NCBI RefSeq assembly: GCF_039831995.1
Contig: NZ_JBDOIO010000003.1
Location: 3,348,001-3,412,000, forward strand
Length of the DNA stretch: 64,000 nt
Direction: 5' to 3'
From: Paenibacillus pabuli
Lineage (GTDB): Bacteria; Bacillota; Bacilli; Paenibacillales; Paenibacillaceae
This document shows positions 8,455-17,193 of this stretch, piece after piece (the stretch's first letter is position 1; each line of letters begins with the position of its first letter). The notes below the pieces were generated by a model. It was not told where the DNA came from. It did not search any database and was given only the letters and a program-made list of their open reading frames with translations. The translations under genes and the position numbers were made by a program.

Positions 8455-9253
8455 CGTCACCAGATGGTTTGCCCGCTATGGCCTGTTCGCATCGCTTCTC
8501 CTCATGATGCTGGCCGGCTGGGAATGTATCGTGCGATTGGGCTGGGTCCCTTCCTTCATTATTCCTGCACCTACATCGATAGCGAGTTCTCTAGTTGAGC
8601 ATCGGCATCTGCTTCTGGCCACCCATCTGCCTACCACATTGATAGAGGTTGCAGTTGGCTTCGGCTTGTCCATCGTCGCCGGAAGCGCTCTTGCAGCGGG
8701 CATGCACCTAAGCCGCGCAATTGAAAAGGCGCTGTACCCCTTCATCGTGATCAGTCAGACGATTCCACTCATCGCCCTGTCCCCCGTATTCATTCTCTGG
8801 TTTGGCTATACTCTCTGGAGCAAAGTCGCCGTGGTGTTTCTGATCGCGTTCTTCCCGATTGTGGTCAGCACCTACGATGGTCTCCGTCAAGGTGACCCGG
8901 AGCAGCGTGAACTGCTGATGACCATGGGGGCGAGCAAGTGGGATCTGTTCCGTAAACTCCAGGTGCCTCTTGCACTTCCCTCTTTCTTTTCGGGGTTGAA
9001 GATGTCGGTGGTGTACTGCGTGGTTGGTGCAACCATTGGCGAATGGCTCGGAGGCAGCAAAGGTCTTGGCTATTTCAGCCGCAGAATGTCAAGCAACATG
9101 AATACCGATGCCATGTTTGCCTCCATCCTGCTGTTATCCTTGCTGGGCATCGGTCTGTTTGTGCTTATTGCCTGGCTGGAGCGATCTCTTGGATTGAAGC
9201 GGAATGCAGACCATGAACGCAGAGGAAAGTCGATTAAAAGGCAATCGCAATGA
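8441..9253 (+). CDS. thiX: Permease subunit of pyrimidine-precursor ABC importer
   Basis: This 270-residue membrane protein has about six helices and the importer EAA-type loop (EQRELLMTMGASKWDLFRKLQVPLALP region, glycine conserved). That is typical of the SsuC/ThiX permease family. The frame could begin at 8393, but ATG 8441 is favoured. It has a GGAGG site at about 8427-8431 that is inside the end of thiZ, giving a 14-base overlap and translational coupling. It would form the membrane channel with a ThiX homodimer, ThiZ on the inside and ThiY outside. Confidence 0.9.
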   Translation: MRSFSVTRWFARYGLFASLLLMMLAGWECIVRLGWVPSFIIPAPTSIASSLVEHRHLLLATHLPTTLIEVAVGFGLSIVAGSALAAGMHLSRAIEKALYPFIVISQTIPLIALSPVFILWFGYTLWSKVAVVFLIAFFPIVVSTYDGLRQGDPEQRELLMTMGASKWDLFRKLQVPLALPSFFSGLKMSVVYCVVGATIGEWLGGSKGLGYFSRRMSSNMNTDAMFASILLLSLLGIGLFVLIAWLERSLGLKRNADHERRGKSIKRQSQ

Positions 9254-9345
9254 GATAACAAGTGCTGCTCCTTCCTGTCGATCTTTTTGAAACATATCAT
9301 CGATTGGAACCAAACAAAAATGAACGAAACGAGGTCCATTTATCC

Positions 9346-10413
9346 ATGAAAAAAAAGAAAATCATTCACATCCTGCTTCCTGTCCTCATCTGTTTATTTT
9401 TGATCGTCAGCGGTTGTGGCAATAAAGGCGCGAACCCGTCATCGTCCGATTCCGATCCCCAGGTACAGGGCACAGATTCAACAACAACCGGAACGTCGTC
9501 TGGTGACCATGATTCATTGTCCATCATGCTCGACTGGTATCCGAACGCAGTCCATTCCTTTATATACGCAGCACAGGAAAAGGGATATTTCGCAGACCAA
9601 GGTCTCGATGTGGACATTCAGATGCCTGCCGATACGAATGATGCGCTCAAACTTGTAGCCGCCGGCAAAGTGGATCTGGCGCTGAGTTATCAGCCGCAAA
9701 TTTTGCTAGCCCGTGGGGAAGGCATTCCCGTACGATCCATTGCCGCTGTGGTTCGGCATCCACTCGTTCATCTAATGACGGAAAAGGACGGGAACGTAAA
9801 CACGCCCAAAGATCTTGAAGGACTGACCGTAGGGTATTCCTCCGTTCCCCTGTATGAAGCCATGGTACGAACGATGATCCGTCAGGATGGAGGCAATCCG
9901 GACCGCATGAATCTGGTGGATGTCGGTTTTGATCTGATCCCTTCGCTGGCCACCGGTCAGGCTGATGCGATTATGGGTGGTTTTATCAATCATGAACAGT
10001 TGATTCTCGAAAAAGAAGGTCATGCCGTCAAGTCGATTAATCCAGTCGATTACGGCGTACCAGATTATTACGAACTCGTTCTGACGGCAAGCGATGAGGG
10101 AATCGAGGCGAAGAAAGATCAGCTCACCCGCTTCGTCAAAGCGATCCAGGAAGGTCAGAACGATGTGATGGAACATCCGGAAGAAGCACTGAACATTCTG
10201 CTCGCACATGAAAATGCAACGTCTCCGCTGGATCCTGAGATTGAAGCGAAAAGTCTGGACATTCTGCTGCCACTCATGACTGAGGATGGCAAGCCGTTTG
10301 GCTGGCAGGACGCTTCCTCCTGGGAGAACGTGCGGAAGTGGCTGGTACAAAGTGAATTGATTCCGGATTCGGTTAAAGCTGACGATGTTTTTATCAACTT
10401 GCAGGATCAGTAA
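9346..10413 (+). CDS. thiY: Lipoprotein substrate-binding protein of pyrimidine-precursor importer (NMT1/THI5-like)
   Basis: This 355-residue lipoprotein binds the imported pyrimidine outside the membrane. The signal peptide MKKKKIIHILLPVLICLFL ends in a lipobox (IVSGC, cysteine near residue 24). The mature part begins SIMLDWYPNAVHSFIYAAQE, the NMT1/THI5-like pattern seen in ThiY, followed by KGYFADQGLDVDIQMP. ATG 9346 is chosen over the upstream in-frame start at 9262 because the signal peptide begins there. Its ribosome site is only GAGG with about 11 bases of spacing, so translation may be weaker than in its neighbours. It is the third gene behind the TPP riboswitch. Confidence 0.9.
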   Translation: MKKKKIIHILLPVLICLFLIVSGCGNKGANPSSSDSDPQVQGTDSTTTGTSSGDHDSLSIMLDWYPNAVHSFIYAAQEKGYFADQGLDVDIQMPADTNDALKLVAAGKVDLALSYQPQILLARGEGIPVRSIAAVVRHPLVHLMTEKDGNVNTPKDLEGLTVGYSSVPLYEAMVRTMIRQDGGNPDRMNLVDVGFDLIPSLATGQADAIMGGFINHEQLILEKEGHAVKSINPVDYGVPDYYELVLTASDEGIEAKKDQLTRFVKAIQEGQNDVMEHPEEALNILLAHENATSPLDPEIEAKSLDILLPLMTEDGKPFGWQDASSWENVRKWLVQSELIPDSVKADDVFINLQDQ

Positions 10414-10468
10414 GGAAATGAGTTCTGCTATAAAAAAACAATAATGGCTTACTAGGAGGAATTTTCAT

Positions 10469-11281
10469 ATGTCATATCTGGCACGTGTTCGTACTCATAA
10501 TCCACTTGTTCACAATATCACCAACATTGTGGTTGCTCCCTTTACGGCCAATGGCCTGCTCGCACTGGGCGCCTCTCCCTTCATGGCCTACGCCCATGAA
10601 GAGGTAGCCGATGTCGCCAAAATGTCCGGAGCGGTCGTGCTCAACATTGGCACCCTGGATGACCAGGTTGTTCAGGCCATCCGCCTCGCCGGACAATCGG
10701 CCAATGCCCATCATGTACCTGTTGTACTCGACCCGGTTGGAGCTGGCGCTACGGCCTATCGCACGGATACAGTTCAGATGCTCGTGCGTGAGCTTCGGCT
10801 TACCGTACTGCGGGGGAACGTGGCGGAAGTCGCCAATGTTATAGGCGAGAACTGGAGCATCAAGGGTGTCGACGCTGGCGAAGGGGAAGGTGACCGCACC
10901 CGGATCGCCGAGCGGGCAGCGCAAAAGCTCGGCTGCGTTGTCGTTATCACTGGACGCGAGGATGTGATTACGGATGGGCAGACCACGTTCCTGACGCAAA
11001 ATGGACATGCCCTGCTCACCCAGGTCACTGGCGCAGGATGTCTGCTCAGCTCCATCATAGGTGCCTTTGCTGCGATTGCACCGTCTGGAGAAGACTTGCT
11101 CAGCAGCGTTGTTGAAGCACTTGCCTTCTATGGCGTTGCAGCCGAGATCGCGGCAGCGCGCACAGCCCATCTTGGGCCAGGCAGCTTCCAGATTGAGCTG
11201 TTAAACCAGCTTGCGCTGGTAACCCCGGACGTGCTTGCACAGCAGGCTCGGGTTCGTCAGGTTGGCGGTGAGCCTCAATGA
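10469..11281 (+). CDS. thiM: Hydroxyethylthiazole kinase
   Basis: This enzyme phosphorylates 4-methyl-5-hydroxyethylthiazole with ATP for thiamine salvage. The 270-residue sequence shows ThiM marks: [12 protein letters not shown] at the N-terminus, [32 protein letters not shown] near the middle, [13 protein letters not shown], and the late anion-hole motif [18 protein letters not shown] lies before ATG 10469. The stop overlaps the thiD start (ATGA). The 55-base gap after thiY contains no terminator, so it is transcribed from the same riboswitch-controlled operon. Confidence 0.96.
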   Translation: MSYLARVRTHNPLVHNITNIVVAPFTANGLLALGASPFMAYAHEEVADVAKMSGAVVLNIGTLDDQVVQAIRLAGQSANAHHVPVVLDPVGAGATAYRTDTVQMLVRELRLTVLRGNVAEVANVIGENWSIKGVDAGEGEGDRTRIAERAAQKLGCVVVITGREDVITDGQTTFLTQNGHALLTQVTGAGCLLSSIIGAFAAIAPSGEDLLSSVVEALAFYGVAAEIAAARTAHLGPGSFQIELLNQLALVTPDVLAQQARVRQVGGEPQ

Positions 11282-12090
11282 GTATAACGCAGGCACTCAC
11301 GATTGCCGGGTCGGATAATGGCGGCGGGGCCGGCATTCAGGCAGATTTGAAAACCTTTCAGGAGCTTGGCGTTTACGGCTTGTCTGTCATTACTGCGGTT
11401 ACTGCACAGAATACACTAGGCGTTCAGGGAGTGTATCCGGTTCCCTTGGAAGGCATTGCCCGGCAGCTCGATTCCACGGGTGAAGATTTCAAGCCTGGGG
11501 CGGTAAAAACAGGCATGCTCTTCAATGCAGAGACCATTAGGCTGGTTTCCGAGAAATGGCGGAAATTCGGTTGGTCCAATCTGGTCATCGATCCGGTCAT
11601 GGTAGCAAAGGGCGGTGCCCCATTGCTTCAGCAGGAGGCGGTACATGCCCTGATCACGGACCTGCTGCCACATGCATTAATCACAACGCCGAATATTCCG
11701 GAGGCCGAACTGATCACCGGAATGACCATTCGGAATCTGGCGGAACGTGAAGAAGCCGCCAGGCGGATCGTGCACATGGGCTCGGCGTATGCTCTGGTCA
11801 AAGGTGGTCATGCTGAGGGTAAAGGGATGATCGTGGATGTTCTCTATGACGGCACGTCCTTTCATTATCTGGAGAACGTACGCATTGTGACACGCCACAC
11901 TCATGGGACCGGATGTACGTACTCTGCCGCCATCACGGCCGAACTGGCCAAGGGCTCTTCAGTCCTGGCTGCCGTAACGACCGCGCGAGCGTTCATTCAG
12001 GCAGCCATTGAGGATGAACTGGGCATTGGGGCCGGACATGGGCCAACGAATCATTTTGCGTATCAGCGCAGACAGCGGGGTGAACAGTGA
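11278..12090 (+). CDS. thiD: Hydroxymethylpyrimidine / HMP-phosphate kinase
   Basis: This kinase phosphorylates HMP to HMP-PP in two steps. The 270-residue sequence begins [20 protein letters not shown], the ThiD substrate loop (GSDSSGGAG in most relatives, here DNGGG). It also has [33 protein letters not shown] and the anion-hole motif [11 protein letters not shown]. The SDNGG variant may be ordinary variation or a pyrimidine-kinase paralogue close to PdxK. The operon context with thiM and thiE favours ThiD. The start overlaps the thiM stop by four bases and its own stop overlaps the thiE start. Confidence 0.94.
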   Translation: MSITQALTIAGSDNGGGAGIQADLKTFQELGVYGLSVITAVTAQNTLGVQGVYPVPLEGIARQLDSTGEDFKPGAVKTGMLFNAETIRLVSEKWRKFGWSNLVIDPVMVAKGGAPLLQQEAVHALITDLLPHALITTPNIPEAELITGMTIRNLAEREEAARRIVHMGSAYALVKGGHAEGKGMIVDVLYDGTSFHYLENVRIVTRHTHGTGCTYSAAITAELAKGSSVLAAVTTARAFIQAAIEDELGIGAGHGPTNHFAYQRRQRGEQ

Positions 12091-12755
12091 TGCGCAGATG
12101 GGATGCAGAGGCGGTACGCCGGGCGATGCAGGTGTACCTGGTGATGGGCAGCGTGAATACAACGCTGGACCCCGTGCATGTGCTGCGCCAAGCCATTGCT
12201 GGCGGCATCACGCTGTTCCAGTTCCGCGAGAAGGGAACTGGTGCACTTGCTGGCGAAGCCCGCATCTCGCTTGCGATGCAGCTTCGCGAGGTATGCAGCC
12301 AGCACGGGATTCCGTTCATCGTGAACGATGATGTGGAGCTGGCTGTGGCGGTGGAGGCCGACGGCATGCATGTCGGCCAGGACGATGCGGACGCGGCGCT
12401 GGTACGCGCCCGCATCGGAGCGGGGCGGATGCTTGGCGTATCCGCCCACTCCGTGTCGGAAGCCCGCCGCGCCGTGCAGGCGGGCGCCGACTATCTTGGC
12501 GTCGGGCCCATGTACCCGACGCGCTCCAAGGCGGATGCCCACGCTGTGCTGGGCCCCGCCGGGGTGGCGGAACTGCGCGCCGCAGGCATCTCAGTTCCGG
12601 TGGTGGGTATCGGCGGCATTACGCCCGATACCACGGCCGCCGTGATGGCGGCAGGAGCCGACGGCGTAGCCGTCATCTCCGCCATCGCGGGCGCGGCCGA
12701 TGTGCGCGCAGCGGCTGCGCAGTTCGCTGCGGCGGTGCGCGGGATGCAGGCGTAG
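12090..12755 (+). CDS. thiE: Thiamine-phosphate synthase
   Basis: This enzyme joins HMP-PP and thiazole phosphate to give thiamine phosphate. The 221-residue barrel shows the ThiE motifs FQFREKG, FIVNDDVELA, DGMHVGQDD, LGVSAHS, DYLGVGPMYPTRSK and VVGIGGI. ATG 12090 overlaps the thiD stop (TGATG). A GTG three bases earlier is also in frame. The last third is markedly richer in GC than the genes around it (GCGGGCGC-type runs), with many Ala and Gly codons; this looks like composition drift and the motifs are intact. It ends the operon. Confidence 0.95.
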   Translation: MRRWDAEAVRRAMQVYLVMGSVNTTLDPVHVLRQAIAGGITLFQFREKGTGALAGEARISLAMQLREVCSQHGIPFIVNDDVELAVAVEADGMHVGQDDADAALVRARIGAGRMLGVSAHSVSEARRAVQAGADYLGVGPMYPTRSKADAHAVLGPAGVAELRAAGISVPVVGIGGITPDTTAAVMAAGADGVAVISAIAGAADVRAAAAQFAAAVRGMQA

Positions 12756-12793
12756 CCGTGCGGTCCCTGCACCGCCTCCCCCCCCCGGTCCAA

Positions 12794-12824
12794 CACGCTG
12801 GGGCATGTTAATCATCCCAGCGTG
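12794..12824 (+). terminator. Hairpin after thiE
   Basis: CACGCTGGG and CCCAGCGTG pair around a 13-base loop 40 bases after thiE. There is no strong T-run, so termination may be weak or factor-aided. Confidence 0.5.
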
Positions 12825-12900
12825 ACGGCCTCACCTTTGTTTACAAATTTACTCCGTTTTGTTCCGGATGCAGCCCTCTGGCTCGCATCTTTTTTCCCTG

Positions 12901-12931
12901 TTGACTCTCACGTTACGTGACGCTGTACAAT
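12901..12931 (+). promoter_or_regulatory. MerR-type promoter and operator of the TipA-like regulator
   Basis: TTGACT (12901-12906) and TACAAT (12926-12931) are separated by 19 bases, the long spacer that MerR activators correct by twisting DNA. In the spacer lies a perfect dyad TCACGT-T-ACGTGA (12908-12920). The tipA-type operator has the same TCACGT/ACGTGA arms. The promoter is 25 bases ahead of the regulator start, which indicates autoregulation. Confidence 0.85.
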
Positions 12932-12955
12932 CGGTGGTGTAAGGAGGTGTTGATC

Positions 12956-13699
12956 ATGGCCATGAAAGTCAAAGAAGTTGCCGAACTTGCCTCGATCAGT
13001 GTGCGCACACTGCATCATTATGATGAGATCGGATTATTAACCCCGGACGAAGTCACATCAGCTGGATATCGGCTGTACTCAGACGCCAATCTGGAAATGC
13101 TGCAGCAAATTTTATTTTTCAGAGAGCTTGATTTCTCCCTGAAAGAGATCAAAAACATTATCACTAATCCTTCCTTTGACCGGGAGGAGGCTCTGCATAT
13201 GCACCGCCGTATTTTGCTGGAAAAGCGCCAGCGCCTTGATCAAATGATCGCCACCATTGATCGAAGCGTCCTTCACATGAGAGGAGAGATTAACATGACA
13301 GCCAAAGAACAATTCAAAGGATTCGACTTCAGTGAAAATCCGTATGAACAGGAAGCCAGAGAACGCTGGGGAGACGAAGCTGTAAAAGAAGCAAACCAGA
13401 AGCTTCAGAGCAAGTCTGCCCAAGAACAGAAAACTCTGGCCGATGAAATGAATACAATTTATACCCGCCTGGCAGCACTTCGTCACATGGATCCTGCCTC
13501 CGAGGAGGCCCAAGCAGGGATTACCGAATGGTACACCTATCTGAACAACATGGGGAGTTATTCCCCGGAGGCTTTCAGAGGACTTGGACAGATGTATGTG
13601 GATGACGAACGCTTCACTCGTAATATTGATCAATTTGGCGAAGGATTGGCCTTGTTTATGAGGGATGCAATGGCAATCTTTGCCGATCATAAGAGCTAA
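12956..13699 (+). CDS. TipA-like MerR-family regulator with TipAS antibiotic-binding domain
   Basis: This 247-residue regulator has an N-terminal MerR winged helix (KVKEVAELASISVRTLHHYDEIGLLTPDEV... GYRLYSDANLEML), a coiled-coil linker (about 75-112) and a C-terminal TipAS-type domain (KGFDFSENPYEQEARERWGDEAVKE, then YTYLNNMGSYSPEAFRGLGQMYVDDERFTRNID). TipAL-type proteins bind thiopeptide or other drugs and activate their own promoter. ATG 12956 has GGAGG ten bases upstream; the longer frame to 12917 would include the promoter. In-frame Met114 (13295) has its own AGGAGAG site seven bases upstream, so a free TipAS-like drug-binding protein could also be made, as happens in Streptomyces tipA. 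Confidence 0.93.
   Translation: MAMKVKEVAELASISVRTLHHYDEIGLLTPDEVTSAGYRLYSDANLEMLQQILFFRELDFSLKEIKNIITNPSFDREEALHMHRRILLEKRQRLDQMIATIDRSVLHMRGEINMTAKEQFKGFDFSENPYEQEARERWGDEAVKEANQKLQSKSAQEQKTLADEMNTIYTRLAALRHMDPASEEAQAGITEWYTYLNNMGSYSPEAFRGLGQMYVDDERFTRNIDQFGEGLALFMRDAMAIFADHKS
13295..13699 (+). CDS. Possible internally started TipAS-like product of the same frame
   Basis: Inside the regulator, AGGAGAG (about 13283-13289) precedes ATG 13295, which is in frame (codon 114) exactly where the DNA-binding and coiled-coil parts end. Translation from here would give a 134-residue drug-binding domain beginning MTAKEQFKGFDF. This is inferred from the site and from the established tipA precedent; it is not proven. 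Confidence 0.45.
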   Translation: MTAKEQFKGFDFSENPYEQEARERWGDEAVKEANQKLQSKSAQEQKTLADEMNTIYTRLAALRHMDPASEEAQAGITEWYTYLNNMGSYSPEAFRGLGQMYVDDERFTRNIDQFGEGLALFMRDAMAIFADHKS

Positions 13700-13734
13700 T
13701 GCTTCACGCATAAGCTCCGATTCCACTCCAAGCG

Positions 13735-13773
13735 ATAAAAAAGGGACGTACGCCATTAGGCGTCACGTCCCTT
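13735..13773 (-). terminator. Terminator after the 160-residue membrane protein gene
   Basis: AAGGGACGT/ACGTCCCTT with inner CGCC/GGCG forms a long hairpin. The T-run (TTTTTT) is on the minus strand, so it serves the minus-strand gene upstream and may also slow transcripts from the TipA-like gene. Confidence 0.82.
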
Positions 13774-13887
13774 CTCCTGTATCTCAGCCGCAATGTGATT
13801 GACCCCTTCCGGTCCTTCACTCTGAGTACTTTTAAGTTGTATAACCCGCTGCCGTATGCACCCTTCTGAATACAGCCCTTCGTCCTC

Positions 13888-14370
13888 TTACGCTCTTGGC
13901 GCTTGATCCGATGACGAAGCTGACGACGCCAGACTTGTCTTCGCCATGCGTCCCGGAATCTGCCATGCGGATACAATGGCCAACACGATGAACAACAGAT
14001 CGATCGGTTCACTGAAGTAATCTGTAATGGTAGCGAAGAACTCGCGGATGATCTCAACATCAAACGCCAGTTCCATCATTCCGATATCCCCGAACAATTG
14101 GGATGTGAAATAGATCACCGTAAGATACTTACCCAGCAGAATGCCGAGAAGTGCGAAAATTACCGCAATGATTTTATGTACCGTTGCAATCCGCTTGTTG
14201 GAGAACAACACAACCGCATACCCCGTAAGTGCCCCAATCAAAATCGCGATCAGCCCAACCTCATATTCGGTCGACGCTGCGATTGCTGCCCACACGGCTC
14301 CCCCTAGAATTGCTGCAATTAACCCGCCGATGATCGGCAAGCCAATTCGGATTCCTTGTTTCTCTTCCAC
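13888..14370 (-). CDS. Small integral membrane protein, function unknown
   Basis: This is a 160-residue protein with about four hydrophobic helices (IGLPIIGGLIAAILGGAVWAA, VGLIAILIGALTGYAVVLF, IIAVIFALLGILLGKYLTVIY, DLLFIVLAIVSAWQIP) and a short Ser/Ala-rich C-terminal tail. The start is GTG 14370, with AGGAGGG eight bases upstream. The layout of three closely spaced helices, then a polar loop with FGDIGMMELAFDVEIIREFFATITDYF before the last helix, is seen in many Bacillota membrane proteins that have no assigned role. It appears monocistronic, with its own terminator. Confidence 0.75.
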   Translation of the reverse strand: MEEKQGIRIGLPIIGGLIAAILGGAVWAAIAASTEYEVGLIAILIGALTGYAVVLFSNKRIATVHKIIAVIFALLGILLGKYLTVIYFTSQLFGDIGMMELAFDVEIIREFFATITDYFSEPIDLLFIVLAIVSAWQIPGRMAKTSLASSASSSDQAPRA

Positions 14371-14526
14371 GTGCTTTTCCCTCCTGAGTCATGCTTATGC
14401 TTCTTTTCCAGAATTCACCTTTCCTATGAAACCACAAAATATGCCTTCTTTCAACAAATTTCTAATTGTTTCTGAAAATTAATAGAAAGAAGGCAGGGCA
14501 GCTCCCATGATATATTTCAGCAACGC

Positions 14527-14569
14527 AAAGATCCCCTCTATCAGCCTAATGCTGGTAGAGGGGATCTTT
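14527..14569 (-). terminator. Strong hairpin after dck
   Basis: AAAGATCCCCTCTA pairs with TAGAGGGGATCTTT and the inner CAGC/GCTG extends it. The T-run is short on both strands, but its place 40 bases after dck suits a terminator. Confidence 0.65.
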
Positions 14570-14607
14570 GATTGCGCATCATTTATTGTCTAAACAATGC
14601 TGACATC

Positions 14608-15264
14608 CTATGCTTGCGCTTCTTTAGCAGGCTGAATGACTGCAGCAATTTGTGCCAGGATGGCATCCACTGAAGCCGGATCATGCACATCATATTCATC
14701 AATGTTCAGACGGAGTACCGGACATGCCGTGAACTGATCAATCCATACCGAATAACGTTCATGCATATGTTCCCAATACGAGCGGTCGGTCTGAATTTCC
14801 ATTTCACGTCCGCGTTCCGTGATCCGGTTCAGAATAGACGGCAGGCTGCCTTCCAGATAGATCAACACATCGGGATGAGGGAAATACGGGGTCATTACCA
14901 TCGCTTCAAACAAACTGCTGTATGTTTCGAAATCCGTGGCCGACATTGTGCCCTGATCCGCATGCATTTGCGCAAAAATCCCTGTATCTTCATAAATAGA
15001 ACGATCCTGTACGAATCCTCCGCCCAGCTCAAAAATTTTCTTCTGTTCCTTAAAGCGCTCCGCCAGGAAGTAGATTTGCAAATGGAAGCTCCAACGCTCG
15101 AAATCATGGTAGAACTTCTCCAAATATGGATTATGATCGACCTGTTCCAGAGAAGTCTTAAAATTTAAACGCTGTGCAAGTGCTGCCGTTAACGTGGATT
15201 TGCCCACACCAACCGTACCTGCTACCGTAATTAATGCATTCGCCGGAATGCCATAGTTATTCAT
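14608..15264 (-). CDS. dck: Deoxyadenosine/deoxycytidine kinase
   Basis: This kinase phosphorylates deoxycytidine and deoxyadenosine with ATP or GTP for nucleotide salvage. The 218-residue sequence has the P-loop GTVGVGKST (about 16-24), ERWSFHLQIYFLAERFKEQK, the QDRSIYED motif (DRS at the active site) and the lid RITERGREMEIQTDRSYWE. These are very close to B. subtilis YaaG/Dck as remembered. Its start overlaps the stop of the upstream kinase by four bases (ATGA), so the two are one operon, as in B. subtilis. There they lie side by side as yaaG and yaaF, although the order differs. Confidence 0.93.
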   Translation of the reverse strand: MNNYGIPANALITVAGTVGVGKSTLTAALAQRLNFKTSLEQVDHNPYLEKFYHDFERWSFHLQIYFLAERFKEQKKIFELGGGFVQDRSIYEDTGIFAQMHADQGTMSATDFETYSSLFEAMVMTPYFPHPDVLIYLEGSLPSILNRITERGREMEIQTDRSYWEHMHERYSVWIDQFTACPVLRLNIDEYDVHDPASVDAILAQIAAVIQPAKEAQA

Positions 15265-15884
15265 GTGATATACTCCTTTACCTGGTTAACAATCTGCCTG
15301 AAATGTTCAGGATGCTCCACAAAATCCAACTGCTCCGCATTTACCTTTATAAGGGTTGGCGGATTGGCGCTGTCCGCCAAGTAGGCCATGCCTGTTTTGT
15401 AATCCGCAATCAATTGTTCCATATAGGCTGGGTCCATGTCCTGCTCAAAGGAACGTCCACGTTTGTTAATGCGATACATCAATGTGTCCAGCTCTGCTTC
15501 AATGTATAACACCAGATTGGGCTTAGGCAGATCATCGGTTAACAAGTGATAGATTTGACGGTACTTGTCCCGTTTGGTCCCTTTCAGGGTGCGTTCGGCA
15601 AAGATCATATTTTTGTAGATATGATAATCTGAAATGACTGGAGTATTTCGTTCAATGTAGTGCAGACCTGTGTCTTCCAATTGCTTGAACCGATTGCATA
15701 AGAAAAACATTTCAAGCTGGAAGCTCCACTCATCAATATTTTGATAGAAGGAAGCCAGAAAGGGATTCTCTTCTACTATTTCCTTCACCAGCGGAAGGTT
15801 TAATTCCTTGGAAAGCATCGTTGCCAGCGTGGTTTTCCCCGCTCCAATCGCACCTTCCACCGCAATAAACGGGGCTGAATTCAT
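15261..15884 (-). CDS. dgk: Deoxyguanosine kinase
   Basis: This kinase phosphorylates deoxyguanosine. From ATG 15884 the protein is 207 residues, the same as B. subtilis Dgk (YaaF). It begins MNSAPFIAVEGAIGAGKTT (P-loop about 11-18), then ENPFLASFYQNIDEWSFQLE, SDYHIYKNMIFAERTL and YHLLTDDLPKPNLVLYIEA, and the lid INKRGRSFEQ. The frame extends to 15968, but ATG 15884 has GAGGAGGAG upstream and gives the family length. It overlaps dck by four bases. Regulation is not evident from sequence. Confidence 0.93.
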   Translation of the reverse strand: MNSAPFIAVEGAIGAGKTTLATMLSKELNLPLVKEIVEENPFLASFYQNIDEWSFQLEMFFLCNRFKQLEDTGLHYIERNTPVISDYHIYKNMIFAERTLKGTKRDKYRQIYHLLTDDLPKPNLVLYIEAELDTLMYRINKRGRSFEQDMDPAYMEQLIADYKTGMAYLADSANPPTLIKVNAEQLDFVEHPEHFRQIVNQVKEYIT

Positions 15885-16080
15885 TGTGTTCCTGCTCCTC
15901 CTCGACCTCATGCATGTTTCCGTTTCTGTATAGACCTCACCTATTGTATCACAGCTTCGCGACATCAATGTCCAGTAATATTTATCTATATACTGAAATT
16001 TTATCTATAGCCAGAAAGATCATATAAATGGTAAAATACGCCTCTGCGTCTACTAATATTTTTCTGAAGGGGATTTGATC

Positions 16081-17193
16081 TTGATTACATCATTGAAGAA
16101 AGTGGTACAGTTTCCCATGATTTTGGCCTTATCCATTCCGCTTGTTTTAAGCGGATGCAATTCATCCTCCGATGATGCATCATCTGCATCTTCAGGACTG
16201 TCCGATTCTACCAGATCTACGGCAGAATCTACTACTTCGAGTGAACACACCGAAAAAGAACAGATATTATTATCAAAATCTAAGGAGATTCAAGTCTCTG
16301 TGCCTTCAGACTGGAAGGTATTCTCGAGTGAAAACGTGCAATTGCTGTTTAGCGCAATGGATCAACAAGCAAGTAGAGGCATAACAATCAACCGGATAGC
16401 CAAATCCGACTTGACAGCAGGAACAACACTCGAAGATGTACATAAGCTGTTCAACGACAGTACCGCCTCTGGTTTAGAGCCGGAGAATAAAGACGCGCCC
16501 ACATATACTCTACACATTGATGGAAAGACAGCTCCTGTGATCGAAGGCAAGGGGAGCGCGCAGGGTGAAAACATCTATTATTTAAATGCTGCACTGGAGG
16601 CAGAACATCATTTTTACCGGATATTCCTGTTTCACCCGGGTGGATCCGCCAGTGCGGACCATGAAGATTTTGTACGTATTGCAGAATCCGTCAAAATCCT
16701 CAATGATGAATTGACAATGGTAGATACGGGGCGTTCTTCTTATACGAAGCAAACATTAACGAGCGAGGATGGGCTAAGCCAAATCCAAATCCCTTCCAAT
16801 TGGTTAGTCACTCCAAATTTGTCGTCGGATGCCGACATTGAGGCTGCATTCGTCAGCAACGAGGATTATATGGTTGTACTGCGTGAAGCGAAGGAGGAGT
16901 TAGGGAACGATATCACCTTGCAGGAGTACTACAACTACATTATGAAAAATAATGCAGATCCAGACGGTACTGCATCCATCTCAGAACGAACCCCTGTGAA
17001 GATTCATGGTATGAACGGATGGCAGGTTGAAGTCCTCACTGAAGTAGACCAGATGAGAATCGGTTATGTATATACCTTCCTGGAATCAACCAATTACTTC
17101 TCCCAAATTATTTTTTGGACGACCGAGGGACGGTTTGACAAAGCCAAAGCCGACTACAAAAACTACACCGAAACCTATAGTGAGACCCTATAA
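16081..17193 (+). CDS. Lipoprotein with two copies of a PsbP/DUF1795-like domain
   Basis: This 370-residue lipoprotein has a signal peptide ending LVLSGC (cysteine near residue 26), then a Ser/Thr/Asp/Glu-rich linker to about 65. Two related units follow. Unit one begins KEIQVSVPSDWKVFSSENV and ends HEDFVRIAESVKIL. Unit two begins LSQIQIPSNWLVTPNLSSD and ends KADYKNYTETYSETL. Both share the strand pattern xIQxPSxW, a central TLEDVHKLF / TLQEYYNYI helix and a C-terminal helix. This looks like an internal duplication. The start is TTG 16081 because AAGGGG is 8 bases upstream; TTG 16075 is too close. Role unknown; an extracytoplasmic binding or stress function is only a guess. The terminator at 17211 makes it monocistronic. 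Confidence 0.8.
   Translation: MITSLKKVVQFPMILALSIPLVLSGCNSSSDDASSASSGLSDSTRSTAESTTSSEHTEKEQILLSKSKEIQVSVPSDWKVFSSENVQLLFSAMDQQASRGITINRIAKSDLTAGTTLEDVHKLFNDSTASGLEPENKDAPTYTLHIDGKTAPVIEGKGSAQGENIYYLNAALEAEHHFYRIFLFHPGGSASADHEDFVRIAESVKILNDELTMVDTGRSSYTKQTLTSEDGLSQIQIPSNWLVTPNLSSDADIEAAFVSNEDYMVVLREAKEELGNDITLQEYYNYIMKNNADPDGTASISERTPVKIHGMNGWQVEVLTEVDQMRIGYVYTFLESTNYFSQIIFWTTEGRFDKAKADYKNYTETYSETL

Noticed and set aside
10472..11170. 232-residue antisense frame within thiM
   Set aside because: The plus strand has the full ThiM motifs and operon overlaps; the antisense frame has none.
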